Assembly: GCA_017651645.1 (NCBI GenBank)
Contig: JAGCCO010000217.1
Coordinates: 1 to 31,249, forward strand
Direction: 5' to 3'
DNA: 31,249 bases
From: Bacteroidales bacterium
GTDB lineage: Bacteria > Bacteroidota > Bacteroidia > Bacteroidales > F082
Part shown: piece after piece, positions 1 through 6,417 of the stretch
Layout of the letters: each line of letters opens with the position of its first letter
Position numbering within the stretch: the first letter of the stretch is position 1
The notes under the pieces: model-generated
Database searches by the model: none
Told to the model about the DNA's origin: nothing
The model's input: only the letters and a program-made list of their open reading frames with translations
Position numbers and translations under genes: made by a program

Positions 1-221
1 CGGAAATAGAATTCCTCCTTGGTCGTTGCCGCCTCGAACAGTCTGGGGCCGTTCTTATCCTCTGCGAAGTTGATCTCCACATAATTCTGGAAGAGAGACG
101 TGGCTACGTCGCGTATGATGTATGATTTCCCGATCTGACGGGCCCCGTCGATGACCAGGATCTTGCTGTTCCTTCTGGCAAGATGCTCATGGATATAGGA
201 GCGAATCTTTCTTTTTAGCAT
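1..221 (-). CDS. ATP-binding protein, DUF4143/AAA_14-type (N-terminal part)
   Basis: I read this gene directly from the reverse strand: ATG at 219-221, then MLKRKIRSYIHEHLARR followed by a P-loop, IDGARQIGKS (about residues 24-33), and YVEINFAED. This is the N-terminal layout of the DUF4143-family ATPases that are common in Bacteroidetes and archaea. Family knowledge: these are P-loop ATPases with a C-terminal DUF4143 domain and no settled role. The window ends after about 73 residues, so the C-terminal domain is not visible. Three phased direct repeats lie upstream. It sits outside the putative attL and is probably chromosomal flank. Confidence 0.8.
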   Translation of the reverse strand, partial: MLKRKIRSYIHEHLARRNSKILVIDGARQIGKSYIIRDVATSLFQNYVEINFAEDKNGPRLFEAATTKEEFYF

Positions 222-249
222 AGAATCACATTGTTTACATGGCAAAGGT

Positions 250-326
250 ACGCTTTTCCATGAAAAATCAAACACAAAAAGGACGCTTTTCCAAAGAATT
301 TGAGGCCTAAAAGGGACGCTTTTCCA
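250..326. repeat. three 33-bp-phased copies of ACGCTTTTCCA upstream of the ATPase
   Basis: ACGCTTTTCCA occurs at 250-260, 283-293 and 316-326, with exactly 33 bases between starts. On the gene strand it reads TGGAAAAGCGT. The three copies lie 29-105 bases upstream of the ATPase start. The even phasing (about three helical turns) suggests one protein binding each copy on the same DNA face. The binding protein is unknown; self-regulation by the ATPase is only a guess. Confidence 0.6.
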
Positions 327-353
327 AGTTTTGAGTATTGGCGTACCGAGACG

Positions 354-395
354 AAAAAGAGCTAACAGCTGAAAATCAGCCAGTTAGCTCTTTTT
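354..395. terminator. bidirectional hairpin terminator next to attL
   Basis: AAAAAGAGCTAAC (354-366) pairs perfectly with GTTAGCTCTTTTT (383-395), and the loop contains a second small stem (GCTGA/TCAGC). The A-run and T-run make it a factor-independent terminator on both strands. It lies 3 bases from the tRNA-Leu 3' fragment, as the terminator of an intact tRNA gene would. I infer it was the original terminator of the tRNA-Leu at 28945-29029. Confidence 0.75.
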
Positions 396-398
396 AAG

Positions 399-412
399 GT
401 GCCCCGGGCGGG
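399..412. other. putative attL: 14-base copy of tRNA-Leu 3' end
   Basis: GTGCCCCGGGCGGG here is identical to 28944-28957, the last bases of tRNA-Leu(UAA) plus one flanking base. Both copies have the same orientation and lie 3 to 4 bases from a hairpin terminator. Integrative elements of this type commonly use a tRNA 3' end as attB and leave a short direct repeat. The element's integrase gene lies about 240 bases inside this end. The repeat is short, so the exact crossover is unproven. Confidence 0.55.
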
Positions 413-420
413 GATAGCCG

Positions 421-460
421 TATCGGTGGCTATCGGTGTTTATCGAGTATTCATCGGTGA
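421..460. repeat. 10-bp-phased TATCGGTG repeats, possible integrase arm sites
   Basis: TATCGGTG starts at 421 and 431, a degenerate TATCGAGT at 441, and CATCGGTG at 452. The repeats are adjacent to the putative attL core and phased at about one helical turn. Arm-type sites for tyrosine integrases or excisionase sites are often short direct repeats at this place. No binding data can be seen; the role is inferred from location and phasing. Confidence 0.45.
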
Positions 461-518
461 CTAATCAAAGAAATGGTTTTTAGGGAGTTATCTCCTCGGT
501 GAATGCATATGGAATAAT

Positions 519-577
519 CCCCGGAAAACGTGTCCGATCGTGTCCGTTTTTCCGGGGATGTGTCCAAATGTGTCCAG
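519..577. other. hairpin and 10-bp-phased TGTCC repeats downstream of integrase
   Basis: CCCCGGAAAA (519-528) pairs with TTTTCCGGGG (548-557), so integrase transcription probably ends here. TGTCC occurs at 531, 541, 561 and 571, in 10-bp phase, two of them in the hairpin loop. The rest of 461-649 holds no gene that I can see. Confidence 0.5.
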
Positions 578-649
578 AAATGATAGCCGTGAAGAAGTAG
601 TCTCGTTCGGAATTGAACCTAAACGGACATTCCTTATCTGGGAGAACAA

Positions 650-2011
650 CTAAAAGAGACAGTTATCTGCGTTCTTGGCGATGTCATCAGCGTATTCATC
701 CAGAGACAATCTGACGTATTTCTTGAAGGTGTCATATTTCTTGTGACCGCTCAGCTTCATCATAAACTCAATCGAGAACTTCCCTGACAGATAGACATTC
801 GTGATAAATGTCCGACGCGCCGTGTGAAGCGAGACCATCTCCCATCTCGCCTTGATAGGATGTCCTTCTTCATCATATTCAAATGGTTCAAATCCTTTCT
901 TGCGACTCTCTTTCTCAGTTTTCTTTTCCAGGACAGTAAGGATTGTTCTCTCTTTCTTTGCCAATGAAGGCACTGTATGAGAAAGACGCTCCAGAGTGTT
1001 CTTGATGTTCCTGTTAAGACTGACGTCGATGATAAACGGGACATTGTAGTTATACTTCTTGAGAAGGACAATGAGGTTGTTATCCAGGATGGGAATAATA
1101 ACGGGAGATTTGGTCTTCTTTTGAATGATGCGAATAACAGGTGTGCCACTCACCGTTTCTCCTATACAAGATTCTGTTATCCTACAGAGGTCACTATAAC
1201 GTAGTCCAGTATAACAGCCAATAAGGAAAACGTCTCGAACTTCTTCATCAAATCCGGTGAGTTTCATATCATAGAGAGCCTGAATCTCATCCTTGGTCAG
1301 ATAGATTCTATCCTTCATCTCATCATCCCGGGGGGTGGCGTACTTGATAAATGCTTTCGCTCTCGTATTGGTGTGCCATCCCTGGTTCTCCGCATAAACT
1401 ACAAAAGCGTGAAACGCACGGATGTATCTCTGGATGGAACTCTTGCTATACCCATAATTCTCCAGGTGTGCGATGAATCTATCTACAAGAGGTTCGTCAA
1501 TATCGTTCCAATCAAAAGGATGATTGACAAGGTACTCGCACATTATTCGCTTGAACTGCTTGAGGATATTCAATGAGAAGTGTGCAAAGCTTTTCCCAAA
1601 AGAGTGGCGTCTTGTGCCTTGGACGGCACTATTAACATAGTATTCCAGGGAGTTCTTGAAGTTGTTTTTGATGGTGCGAACAATCTGCTCTCTCTGTTTC
1701 TCTTTTTCAATGAGGGCAGCCCTTTGATCGGCAAGCACAATGTTATCAATAGCCGCGATAACGTTTTCTTCGGTCAGCCTGTGCCTTCTCCTCAAGTCTT
1801 TGATAGCAAACTCAATCTCTTGAATCTTTCTTGTGTAGTTCAACTTATCCAGGAGATTACTGATTTTCCTCTCGCTGCCGGATGCAGCACGCCACTTCTC
1901 AATGTCAACGGAGAGCAAAAGATTCACCCATGAGACCTTTTCTCCCATTCTCAATTTCGTGTAGAGGGTTGTCTTCCCTTCTTTCTTCTTTGTTCTAACC
2001 AGGACATTCAT
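650..2011 (-). CDS. tyrosine recombinase/integrase
   Basis: This 453-residue protein should cut and rejoin DNA at att sites to integrate or excise the element. The catalytic set is visible: Arg in GLRYSDL (about 275), HTAR (His396, Arg399), His in SGHKKYDTF (423) and the nucleophile Tyr432 in FKKYVRLS. The N-terminal part carries a phage-integrase SAM-like core-binding region (about 120-225), preceded by an arm-binding-like domain rich in basic residues. Length is usual for Bacteroidetes integrases. The start codon overlaps the stop of the upstream HTH gene by one base (TAATG), so the two are co-translated. The stop faces attL, 238 bases away. Confidence 0.93.
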   Translation of the reverse strand: MNVLVRTKKKEGKTTLYTKLRMGEKVSWVNLLLSVDIEKWRAASGSERKISNLLDKLNYTRKIQEIEFAIKDLRRRHRLTEENVIAAIDNIVLADQRAALIEKEKQREQIVRTIKNNFKNSLEYYVNSAVQGTRRHSFGKSFAHFSLNILKQFKRIMCEYLVNHPFDWNDIDEPLVDRFIAHLENYGYSKSSIQRYIRAFHAFVVYAENQGWHTNTRAKAFIKYATPRDDEMKDRIYLTKDEIQALYDMKLTGFDEEVRDVFLIGCYTGLRYSDLCRITESCIGETVSGTPVIRIIQKKTKSPVIIPILDNNLIVLLKKYNYNVPFIIDVSLNRNIKNTLERLSHTVPSLAKKERTILTVLEKKTEKESRKKGFEPFEYDEEGHPIKARWEMVSLHTARRTFITNVYLSGKFSIEFMMKLSGHKKYDTFKKYVRLSLDEYADDIAKNADNCLF

Positions 2012-2379
2012 TATGATACAATCTTTATATATCCTTGTGCTTCAGCGTCCAGTACATCTTTCATAGAGTACATTTTCTTCCTTCCATTAAGGGGGAGGGG
2101 AGCAATTTTCTTTTCAATCTCCCAGGTGCGAAGCGTGTTTGGACAAATGTTCCATCTGGCGCAAAGTTCTTTTGCGGTGAGAGTTTTGTCCTCCTCCTGT
2201 GTTTTGTGGTACCGCTCATTAAAGACTTCTTCAACAGCTTCCTTTACAATGCTCTTCATTGCATAGCGGAGTCCCAGCAGAAGATAGTTTATGCTTCCGG
2301 CTGTCTTTTCATTTAGGATAAGGTCCATTGGAACCGGGACCTGATCCATTTCATTCTGATTAATCTGGTTCATATACAT
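2011..2379 (-). CDS. helix-turn-helix protein, MerR/excisionase-like
   Basis: This 122-residue protein has a C-terminal HTH_17/MerR-like DNA-binding motif: LTAKELCARWNICPNTLRTW, then a wing-like RKKMYSMKDVLDAEA (about residues 67-115). The N-terminal half is acidic and helical. Proteins of this kind beside Bacteroidetes integrases act as excisionases or as regulators of integration. It is translationally coupled to the integrase. It could equally be a simple repressor. A second start two codons inside is possible. Confidence 0.75.
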   Translation of the reverse strand: MYMNQINQNEMDQVPVPMDLILNEKTAGSINYLLLGLRYAMKSIVKEAVEEVFNERYHKTQEEDKTLTAKELCARWNICPNTLRTWEIEKKIAPLPLNGRKKMYSMKDVLDAEAQGYIKIVS

Positions 2380-2435
2380 TAAGATTTTAATAAAACATGA
2401 GATACCGCCCTTCCGTCATCCGCTGCCCATGGTTA

Positions 2436-2699
2436 TCATCGCACGAGGAAGAGACAGAATAAAAATAACAAAGGATCGTCTGATTCGTCGGAAGGCGTTT
2501 CTCCGCCCTCTTTCTTCCCGTTTTCCTCTTCCATCTGTTGCCTCAAGAGCATCATCCTCGCCGGGATTACATAGTCCCGATTGCATTTGTCGCAGCAGCG
2601 GCCCGGCCAAACCGGCAACGCATCGTGTCCCGGTCCGTCATAGCGCCTCCGACATATCGGACATTTCTTCCTGGTATCCGGTCCTTTCCTATTTTCCAT
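2436..2699 (-). CDS. small Cys-rich zinc-finger-like protein
   Basis: This 87-residue protein has CPIC near residue 13 and CCDKC near residue 35, enclosing GHDALPVWPGR. The pattern matches small zinc-ribbon-like proteins I know from gut phages and Bacteroidetes mobile elements, where a short central stretch with AxPV..GRCCDxCN is typical. Their role is unknown. The C-terminus is a run of hydrophobic residues (LLFLFCLFL) that may be a membrane tail. It starts 11 bases after the serine recombinase stop, so both are in one operon. Confidence 0.6.
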   Translation of the reverse strand: MENRKGPDTRKKCPICRRRYDGPGHDALPVWPGRCCDKCNRDYVIPARMMLLRQQMEEENGKKEGGETPSDESDDPLLFLFCLFLVR

Positions 2700-2709
2700 A
2701 CTTCACCTC

Positions 2710-3357
2710 CTATAATGAGAACATGGCTTTCACCTTTTTCACGGTACTTTCGCTCACATCCGCCAGTTTTGCAGTCTGTCGAATTGGGTAACCTCTGCGA
2801 AGAAGTTTGATGACATCCTTGTAAGCTTCCTCATAAGCCTCCTTGGGTTTCTTGTATCCGACCTTACGACCGAGGCCCGTCTTGCCTGTCTCCTTGAGAT
2901 GCTTGGCCACATAAACTTTCCTTCCGCTGGAGAGCCGGAAATAGATTGCATCACGCTCGAGTTGGGCACATGTGCCGAGCACGGCGATCATAATTGTCAG
3001 ATAGGGGTTCTCTTTCCCCTCGTAATCGTAGATGGAGATTGCTTCCTTCTGGAAATAGATGTTCAGGTGATTGTCTTTGCAGAAGCGGATGTTCGCCAGG
3101 ACCTCGTCCACGTTTCTTCCCAGGCGGGAGAGTTCAGAGATGAGGATGATGTCGATACTGTTCTCCACAGCATAGGCGAGACACTCGTTCAAGATAAAAC
3201 GGTCGCGGTTCTTCTTCGCGCCGCTGATGTGTTCTTCGAACGTCTCCACGACTTCGATGCTGTTTTTGGAAGCGTAATCGGTCAAATCGATAATCTGACG
3301 CTCTGTCGATTGCCTGTCTCCTGTCGAGGACACACGAGCATAAATCACTGCTCTCAT
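2710..3357 (-). CDS. serine recombinase (resolvase/invertase family)
   Basis: The protein starts MRAVIYARVSS, with catalytic Ser10. It continues with the resolvase-fold motifs FILNECLAYA, LISELSRLGRN and a long helix (TIMIAVLGTCAQLERDAI), and ends in a small HTH (IRQTAKLADVSESTVKKV). About 215 residues is the size of small resolvases and invertases rather than of large serine integrases, so it probably acts on short sites within the element or on replicon dimers. I chose the ATG at 3357 because it begins the conserved core; an upstream ATG at 3411 adds 18 basic residues. A second site-specific recombinase beside a tyrosine integrase suggests a composite module. Confidence 0.88.
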   Translation of the reverse strand: MRAVIYARVSSTGDRQSTERQIIDLTDYASKNSIEVVETFEEHISGAKKNRDRFILNECLAYAVENSIDIILISELSRLGRNVDEVLANIRFCKDNHLNIYFQKEAISIYDYEGKENPYLTIMIAVLGTCAQLERDAIYFRLSSGRKVYVAKHLKETGKTGLGRKVGYKKPKEAYEEAYKDVIKLLRRGYPIRQTAKLADVSESTVKKVKAMFSL

Positions 3358-3442
3358 TTTCGGGTTGTTTTTGTTTTGAGTTGTTTTAAGTCTGTAATGC
3401 GTTTTCACCACGCCCGTTTCCGAGGTGTTATCAGTGTTTGAG

Positions 3443-3613
3443 TTATTTCACCTCAATGGGCTCTTCAAGTGCGGAGAGAAGCTTGTCCAATAATCTGACC
3501 GTATCCGGGATATGGTACTCGGGATGGTGGTCGTAGCAAGAATTCGCACAAAAACCGGAAAAGATAATCACGGCGAGCAGGATGCGCTCTTGGGGGCTGA
3601 TCGATTCTTTCAT
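3443..3613 (-). CDS. small hypothetical protein with one hydrophobic segment
   Basis: I chose the ATG at 3613, giving 56 residues: MKESISPQERILLAVIIFSGF, then CANSCYDHHPEYHIPDTVR. One hydrophobic stretch (about residues 11-23) could be a membrane anchor. A longer reading to 3778 would translate the GTCCC repeat array as Cys-Pro-Thr repeats and is unlikely. I do not recognise the family. The following gene is the serine recombinase. Confidence 0.45.
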   Translation of the reverse strand: MKESISPQERILLAVIIFSGFCANSCYDHHPEYHIPDTVRLLDKLLSALEEPIEVK

Positions 3614-3688
3614 AATGATATTTGCTTTTATTCTGTGACTTATTATACTACAGCTAAAGCGCCGCGATGTAGGAAATGACGTAATGTC

Positions 3689-3755
3689 GTGTCCCATTTG
3701 TCCCACCTGTCCCACACGAGGACAAGCGGGACAAGTGGGACAAGTGGGACAAGTG
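3689..3755. repeat. inverted array of 9-bp GTCCC/GGACA repeats (copy 1)
   Basis: GTCCCA starts at 3691, 3700 and 3709. After a short spacer, GGACAAG(T/C)G starts at 3720, 3729, 3738 and 3747. Both halves run in 9-bp phase and are inverted with respect to each other, so the whole could extrude as a large hairpin. A related array lies at the 3' end of the RepA-like gene (18171-18215). Tandem short sites next to a replication-type ATPase resemble iterons of an origin, or sites for a mobilisation or partition protein; this is inference. Confidence 0.7.
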
Positions 3756-3796
3756 AAAAGAAAGGAGCTCCACTGCATCTCTGCGGTGAAGCTCCC

Positions 3797-3835
3797 AAGA
3801 TTTCGAAATCTTCTCCCCGAATAAGACGCTCGGGG
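3797..3835. other. two palindromes in the 3756-3896 gap
   Basis: AAGATTTCGAAATCTT (3797-3812) is a perfect 16-base palindrome. CCCCGA (3815-3820) and TCGGGG (3830-3835) can form a small hairpin directly after it. Lying next to the GTCCC array, these may be part of the same regulatory or origin region, or a transcript end for the genes running leftward from 4301. I see no gene here. Confidence 0.4.
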
Positions 3836-3896
3836 ACTAAAGCAAGTTACGCGAAAGTAGCCGATTAAAACGGAATCCGCAACGGGGCGTCAGCTT

Positions 3897-4301
3897 TTAT
3901 CTCAACTTAATGAATCTTTTTTCCGGGTCTTCCGGTATACTCGCCCTTGCTGTTTGAGCAACAACACTGGCGGGTGGTCGCTGGTCGAAGGAAACATTTT
4001 TCAGTTCTTTTTCTACCTCGTCAGCAAGATCATCCAAAAACCAATCCTTCAGGATGAAGGAGGCTTCCGGCTGCATGGCGATATAGTTGCTCGCGTAGTT
4101 CTTCGCCTTCTCGCGGAGATTATCAGGGGTGGTGGTTCTGTCCGACAATATCTGGAGTTCGACGTGATGAATGCAATCGTCCCACCAGGGCAAAGAGGAA
4201 TGCTCCTTTTTCCCTTCACTCACCAAAGAGGAGAATTGAGAAAGGTCAAGTATGTTTTGTAGTTGCCTCATTCTGTATTTATGAGGCCAGGAGGGGAACA
4301 A
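3897..4301 (-). CDS. hypothetical protein, last gene of the paraMORC operon
   Basis: This 134-residue protein is mostly helical and charged, with no motif I recognise. A start at 4271 (MRQLQNILDLSQFSSL) is also possible and would remove 10 residues. It begins 25 bases after the stop of the secreted repeat protein and reads in the same direction, so it is probably the last gene of the long transcript from 8655. The function is unknown. Confidence 0.55.
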   Translation of the reverse strand: MFPSWPHKYRMRQLQNILDLSQFSSLVSEGKKEHSSLPWWDDCIHHVELQILSDRTTTPDNLREKAKNYASNYIAMQPEASFILKDWFLDDLADEVEKELKNVSFDQRPPASVVAQTARASIPEDPEKRFIKLR

Positions 4302-4325
4302 GCAAAATAAAGTCAGGATTTCACT

Positions 4326-4778
4326 CTACCAGATTCTCAGAACAGCTCGATCTTTGGCGTCGGTAGACCACTGGACTTGCCAAGTACCACCACTGGCTGT
4401 GTCGAGCAGAATGAAGTTGTACATATTCTGCGTCTTGTACAACTCAAATCGTCCAGCGAATTCACCTTCGGTATCCAGGAAAGGAATCATTGAGTCTTCA
4501 TTTAGAATCGTCTTGAAGCGATAGTCCGGGCCTTTGACGGAATACTGAACTTGCCAGATTCGGCCGGAGAATGTTTCAAGCTCCAGGAAGGTCCACATAT
4601 TCTCGGTGGGATACAATTTGTAGCTGGGGGCTGTATGTTGGGAGATTCGTTGCAGATAACCAATAGTTAAGGTATCTTTTTGTGTCCATTGGGTCCCAGG
4701 AGCGTCTATTTCCGTGGTTTGTCCGAAAGCTTCAACGCCAATACATATGGCGGCAAGGAAAAGCAAGAGTTTTTTCAT
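4326..4778 (-). CDS. secreted protein with two WQVQ repeats
   Basis: The protein has 150 residues with a clear signal peptide, MKKLLLFLAAICIGVEAFG, probably cut after Gly19. The mature part contains two copies of a ~35-residue unit: YKLYPTENMWTFLELET...WQVQYS (about 53-85) and FELYKTQNMYNFILLDT...WQVQWS (about 111-141). Repeats of this pattern occur in small uncharacterised proteins of many gut bacteria and phages; I know of no assigned function. It starts 17 bases after the DUF6339-like gene ends, so it shares the operon with an intracellular ATPase system, which is odd. It may be a separate passenger. Confidence 0.75.
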   Translation of the reverse strand: MKKLLLFLAAICIGVEAFGQTTEIDAPGTQWTQKDTLTIGYLQRISQHTAPSYKLYPTENMWTFLELETFSGRIWQVQYSVKGPDYRFKTILNEDSMIPFLDTEGEFAGRFELYKTQNMYNFILLDTASGGTWQVQWSTDAKDRAVLRIW

Positions 4779-4795
4779 ATATGTTCTGATTGCAG

Positions 4796-5554
4796 TTATT
4801 CTGAATTGCCGATAGCCCCTTGTTTACCAAGGACCTGTGCCTTGCTGGTAACGGTTTGGAGTATTGGCTTTTTTTTCATCAATTCCTCTTTGAAGAAGTC
4901 ACGATCCATATACGCCAACTGCTTTACAGCTCCCAAACGGTTGAAATACTGAGCGATATAAATACAGCGGCTATTAAAATGAACTCCCGATATATCCGGA
5001 TTCTCCACAAGAAATTCTAATATGCCAATAACCGCTTCCCGGTGGCGGAAGATAGTGGATGGACCGAAATAGTGTGTACGGATATTATCGTTCTGGAAGA
5101 GCATCCGAGTCAACTCATATTTGTCTTCCCGTGTATCGTCCACAGAACAATGAACCGACCACCAGAGACCAGCTAACGACGAGCGGATAGTTCCTTTGGG
5201 ACTGCGGAACCAACGATCTTGAATGTATTTTGCATCCGCAGATCCATCCTTTACAGCAGGATACCACTTCTGCATAAAGCCGAACAGATCTACATGAGTC
5301 AAATATGTCCAGAGTTCAATCTTCGATGCGGCAAGAGGTGTCAAATCCTTGTATGCCTCATAGAGAGTGATTGCGGATTCCAAAAGATTCTCTGGGTTAA
5401 GTTTTTCCTGCAGCCCCTCAGGGTGGTGGACATTCGCCAAATACTTTACTTGGGCGGCATCATACTCAAACGAATCTCCAGCGTATTTTCCAGGATCAAT
5501 ACTGCAACGAAGCGTCTCAACATAGGCTTCTTTGAAAACTCTTTGTAGCGCCAT
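4796..5554 (-). CDS. DUF6339-like protein of the ATPase cassette
   Basis: This 252-residue protein is soluble and helical. Recognisable stretches are WTYLTHVDLFGFM, a Trp/Arg segment YIQDRWFRSPKG, then LAGLWWSVH, and a C-terminal YIAQYFNRLGAVKQLAYMDRDFF. From memory this resembles DUF6339 (RxR..GLWW pattern), a family often next to GHKL ATPases in defence-type loci; I cannot verify it by search. No nuclease motif is visible. The gene begins 2 bases after the stop of the 286-residue protein, so translation is coupled. Partner role in the paraMORC system is inferred from context. Confidence 0.6.
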   Translation of the reverse strand: MALQRVFKEAYVETLRCSIDPGKYAGDSFEYDAAQVKYLANVHHPEGLQEKLNPENLLESAITLYEAYKDLTPLAASKIELWTYLTHVDLFGFMQKWYPAVKDGSADAKYIQDRWFRSPKGTIRSSLAGLWWSVHCSVDDTREDKYELTRMLFQNDNIRTHYFGPSTIFRHREAVIGILEFLVENPDISGVHFNSRCIYIAQYFNRLGAVKQLAYMDRDFFKEELMKKKPILQTVTSKAQVLGKQGAIGNSE

Positions 5555-5556
5555 AT

Positions 5557-6417
5557 CTATTCCTCTCCATGTGTTTTCATCTCGGCAAGATGGTTGAACA
5601 TTCGCTGATACGGGTCAGCAAGTAGTGTTTGGGCGAGTTCAAATACTCGTGTTTTATCAGAAATGTCAAAACCCTTCAGTTCTAGCTCTGTTGCAAGACG
5701 GTACTTGATGGCATCTGACCATTGTTTCCCTTCATAGGCCTGTTCATCGATGTGATACAAGGCAAAGACCAGGGCATTGAATACGATGGATGAATGAATG
5801 ATTTCAATGAAATCCCGATCCATAGAAATGCGCTCATCATACACTTTGAACATTTTTGGCGGCAACATAATCAGGATTTTTTCACCACTGATGTTATACC
5901 AAGTCGGTTTACTATCATCACCGCCATTTGCTATCTGCATGAAAGAACCCGCCGCATAGAGTTTGTCGTACTTGACATCGAGGTTGTAATATGCTGATGG
6001 AAAAGCCACAAGGACATCACCCGGTTCCATGTCAAAATATACCCCGTCATAGTCTGCATTGAACTGGGAATTGTGGTAATGCTCGATAGGTGTCTTTACT
6101 GTCACGAACAAATCGAATTCAACTCTGCCACTGACACTCTTTCTGGGTAACTCTACGGTGAAATCAGGAGACGACTGTCTAATGCAGGTTCGGTAGAAAG
6201 TCCGCGCACAATTGACTTCGCACACATAATCGGCTTTCCCTTTCTTGATGAACTGGGAAATCTCCTTGTTCTTTTGTTTAAGATGAATTCTGAACAGAAT
6301 CGTGGCCGGAGTGCTCTTTGGCTCCTCAATTGAGACGCAATCATTTTTCAGAAGCGGATACACGTCGTCACTTATGCCCAAAACCGGATATGGAAGTGAT
6401 ATGTCATTTATTTTCAT
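5557..6417 (-). CDS. unnamed partner protein of the paraMORC ATPase
   Basis: This 286-residue protein is beta-rich in its first two thirds, with alternating strands such as VEFDLFVTVKTPIEH and the turn DMEPGDVLVAFPSAYY (about 127-145). It is helical at the end (YRLATELELKG, FELAQTLLADPYQRMF). I do not recognise a named domain and see no catalytic motif. Its start lies 14 bases inside the end of the ATPase gene, and its stop is 2 bases before the DUF6339-like start. This tight packing argues for a protein complex made in fixed ratio. Confidence 0.7.
   Translation of the reverse strand: MKINDISLPYPVLGISDDVYPLLKNDCVSIEEPKSTPATILFRIHLKQKNKEISQFIKKGKADYVCEVNCARTFYRTCIRQSSPDFTVELPRKSVSGRVEFDLFVTVKTPIEHYHNSQFNADYDGVYFDMEPGDVLVAFPSAYYNLDVKYDKLYAAGSFMQIANGGDDSKPTWYNISGEKILIMLPPKMFKVYDERISMDRDFIEIIHSSIVFNALVFALYHIDEQAYEGKQWSDAIKYRLATELELKGFDISDKTRVFELAQTLLADPYQRMFNHLAEMKTHGEE

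Noticed and set aside
3614..3778. N-terminal extension with Cys-Pro-Thr repeats on the 56-residue gene
   Set aside because: It is the GTCCC array translated; the period of 9 keeps the frame open by chance.
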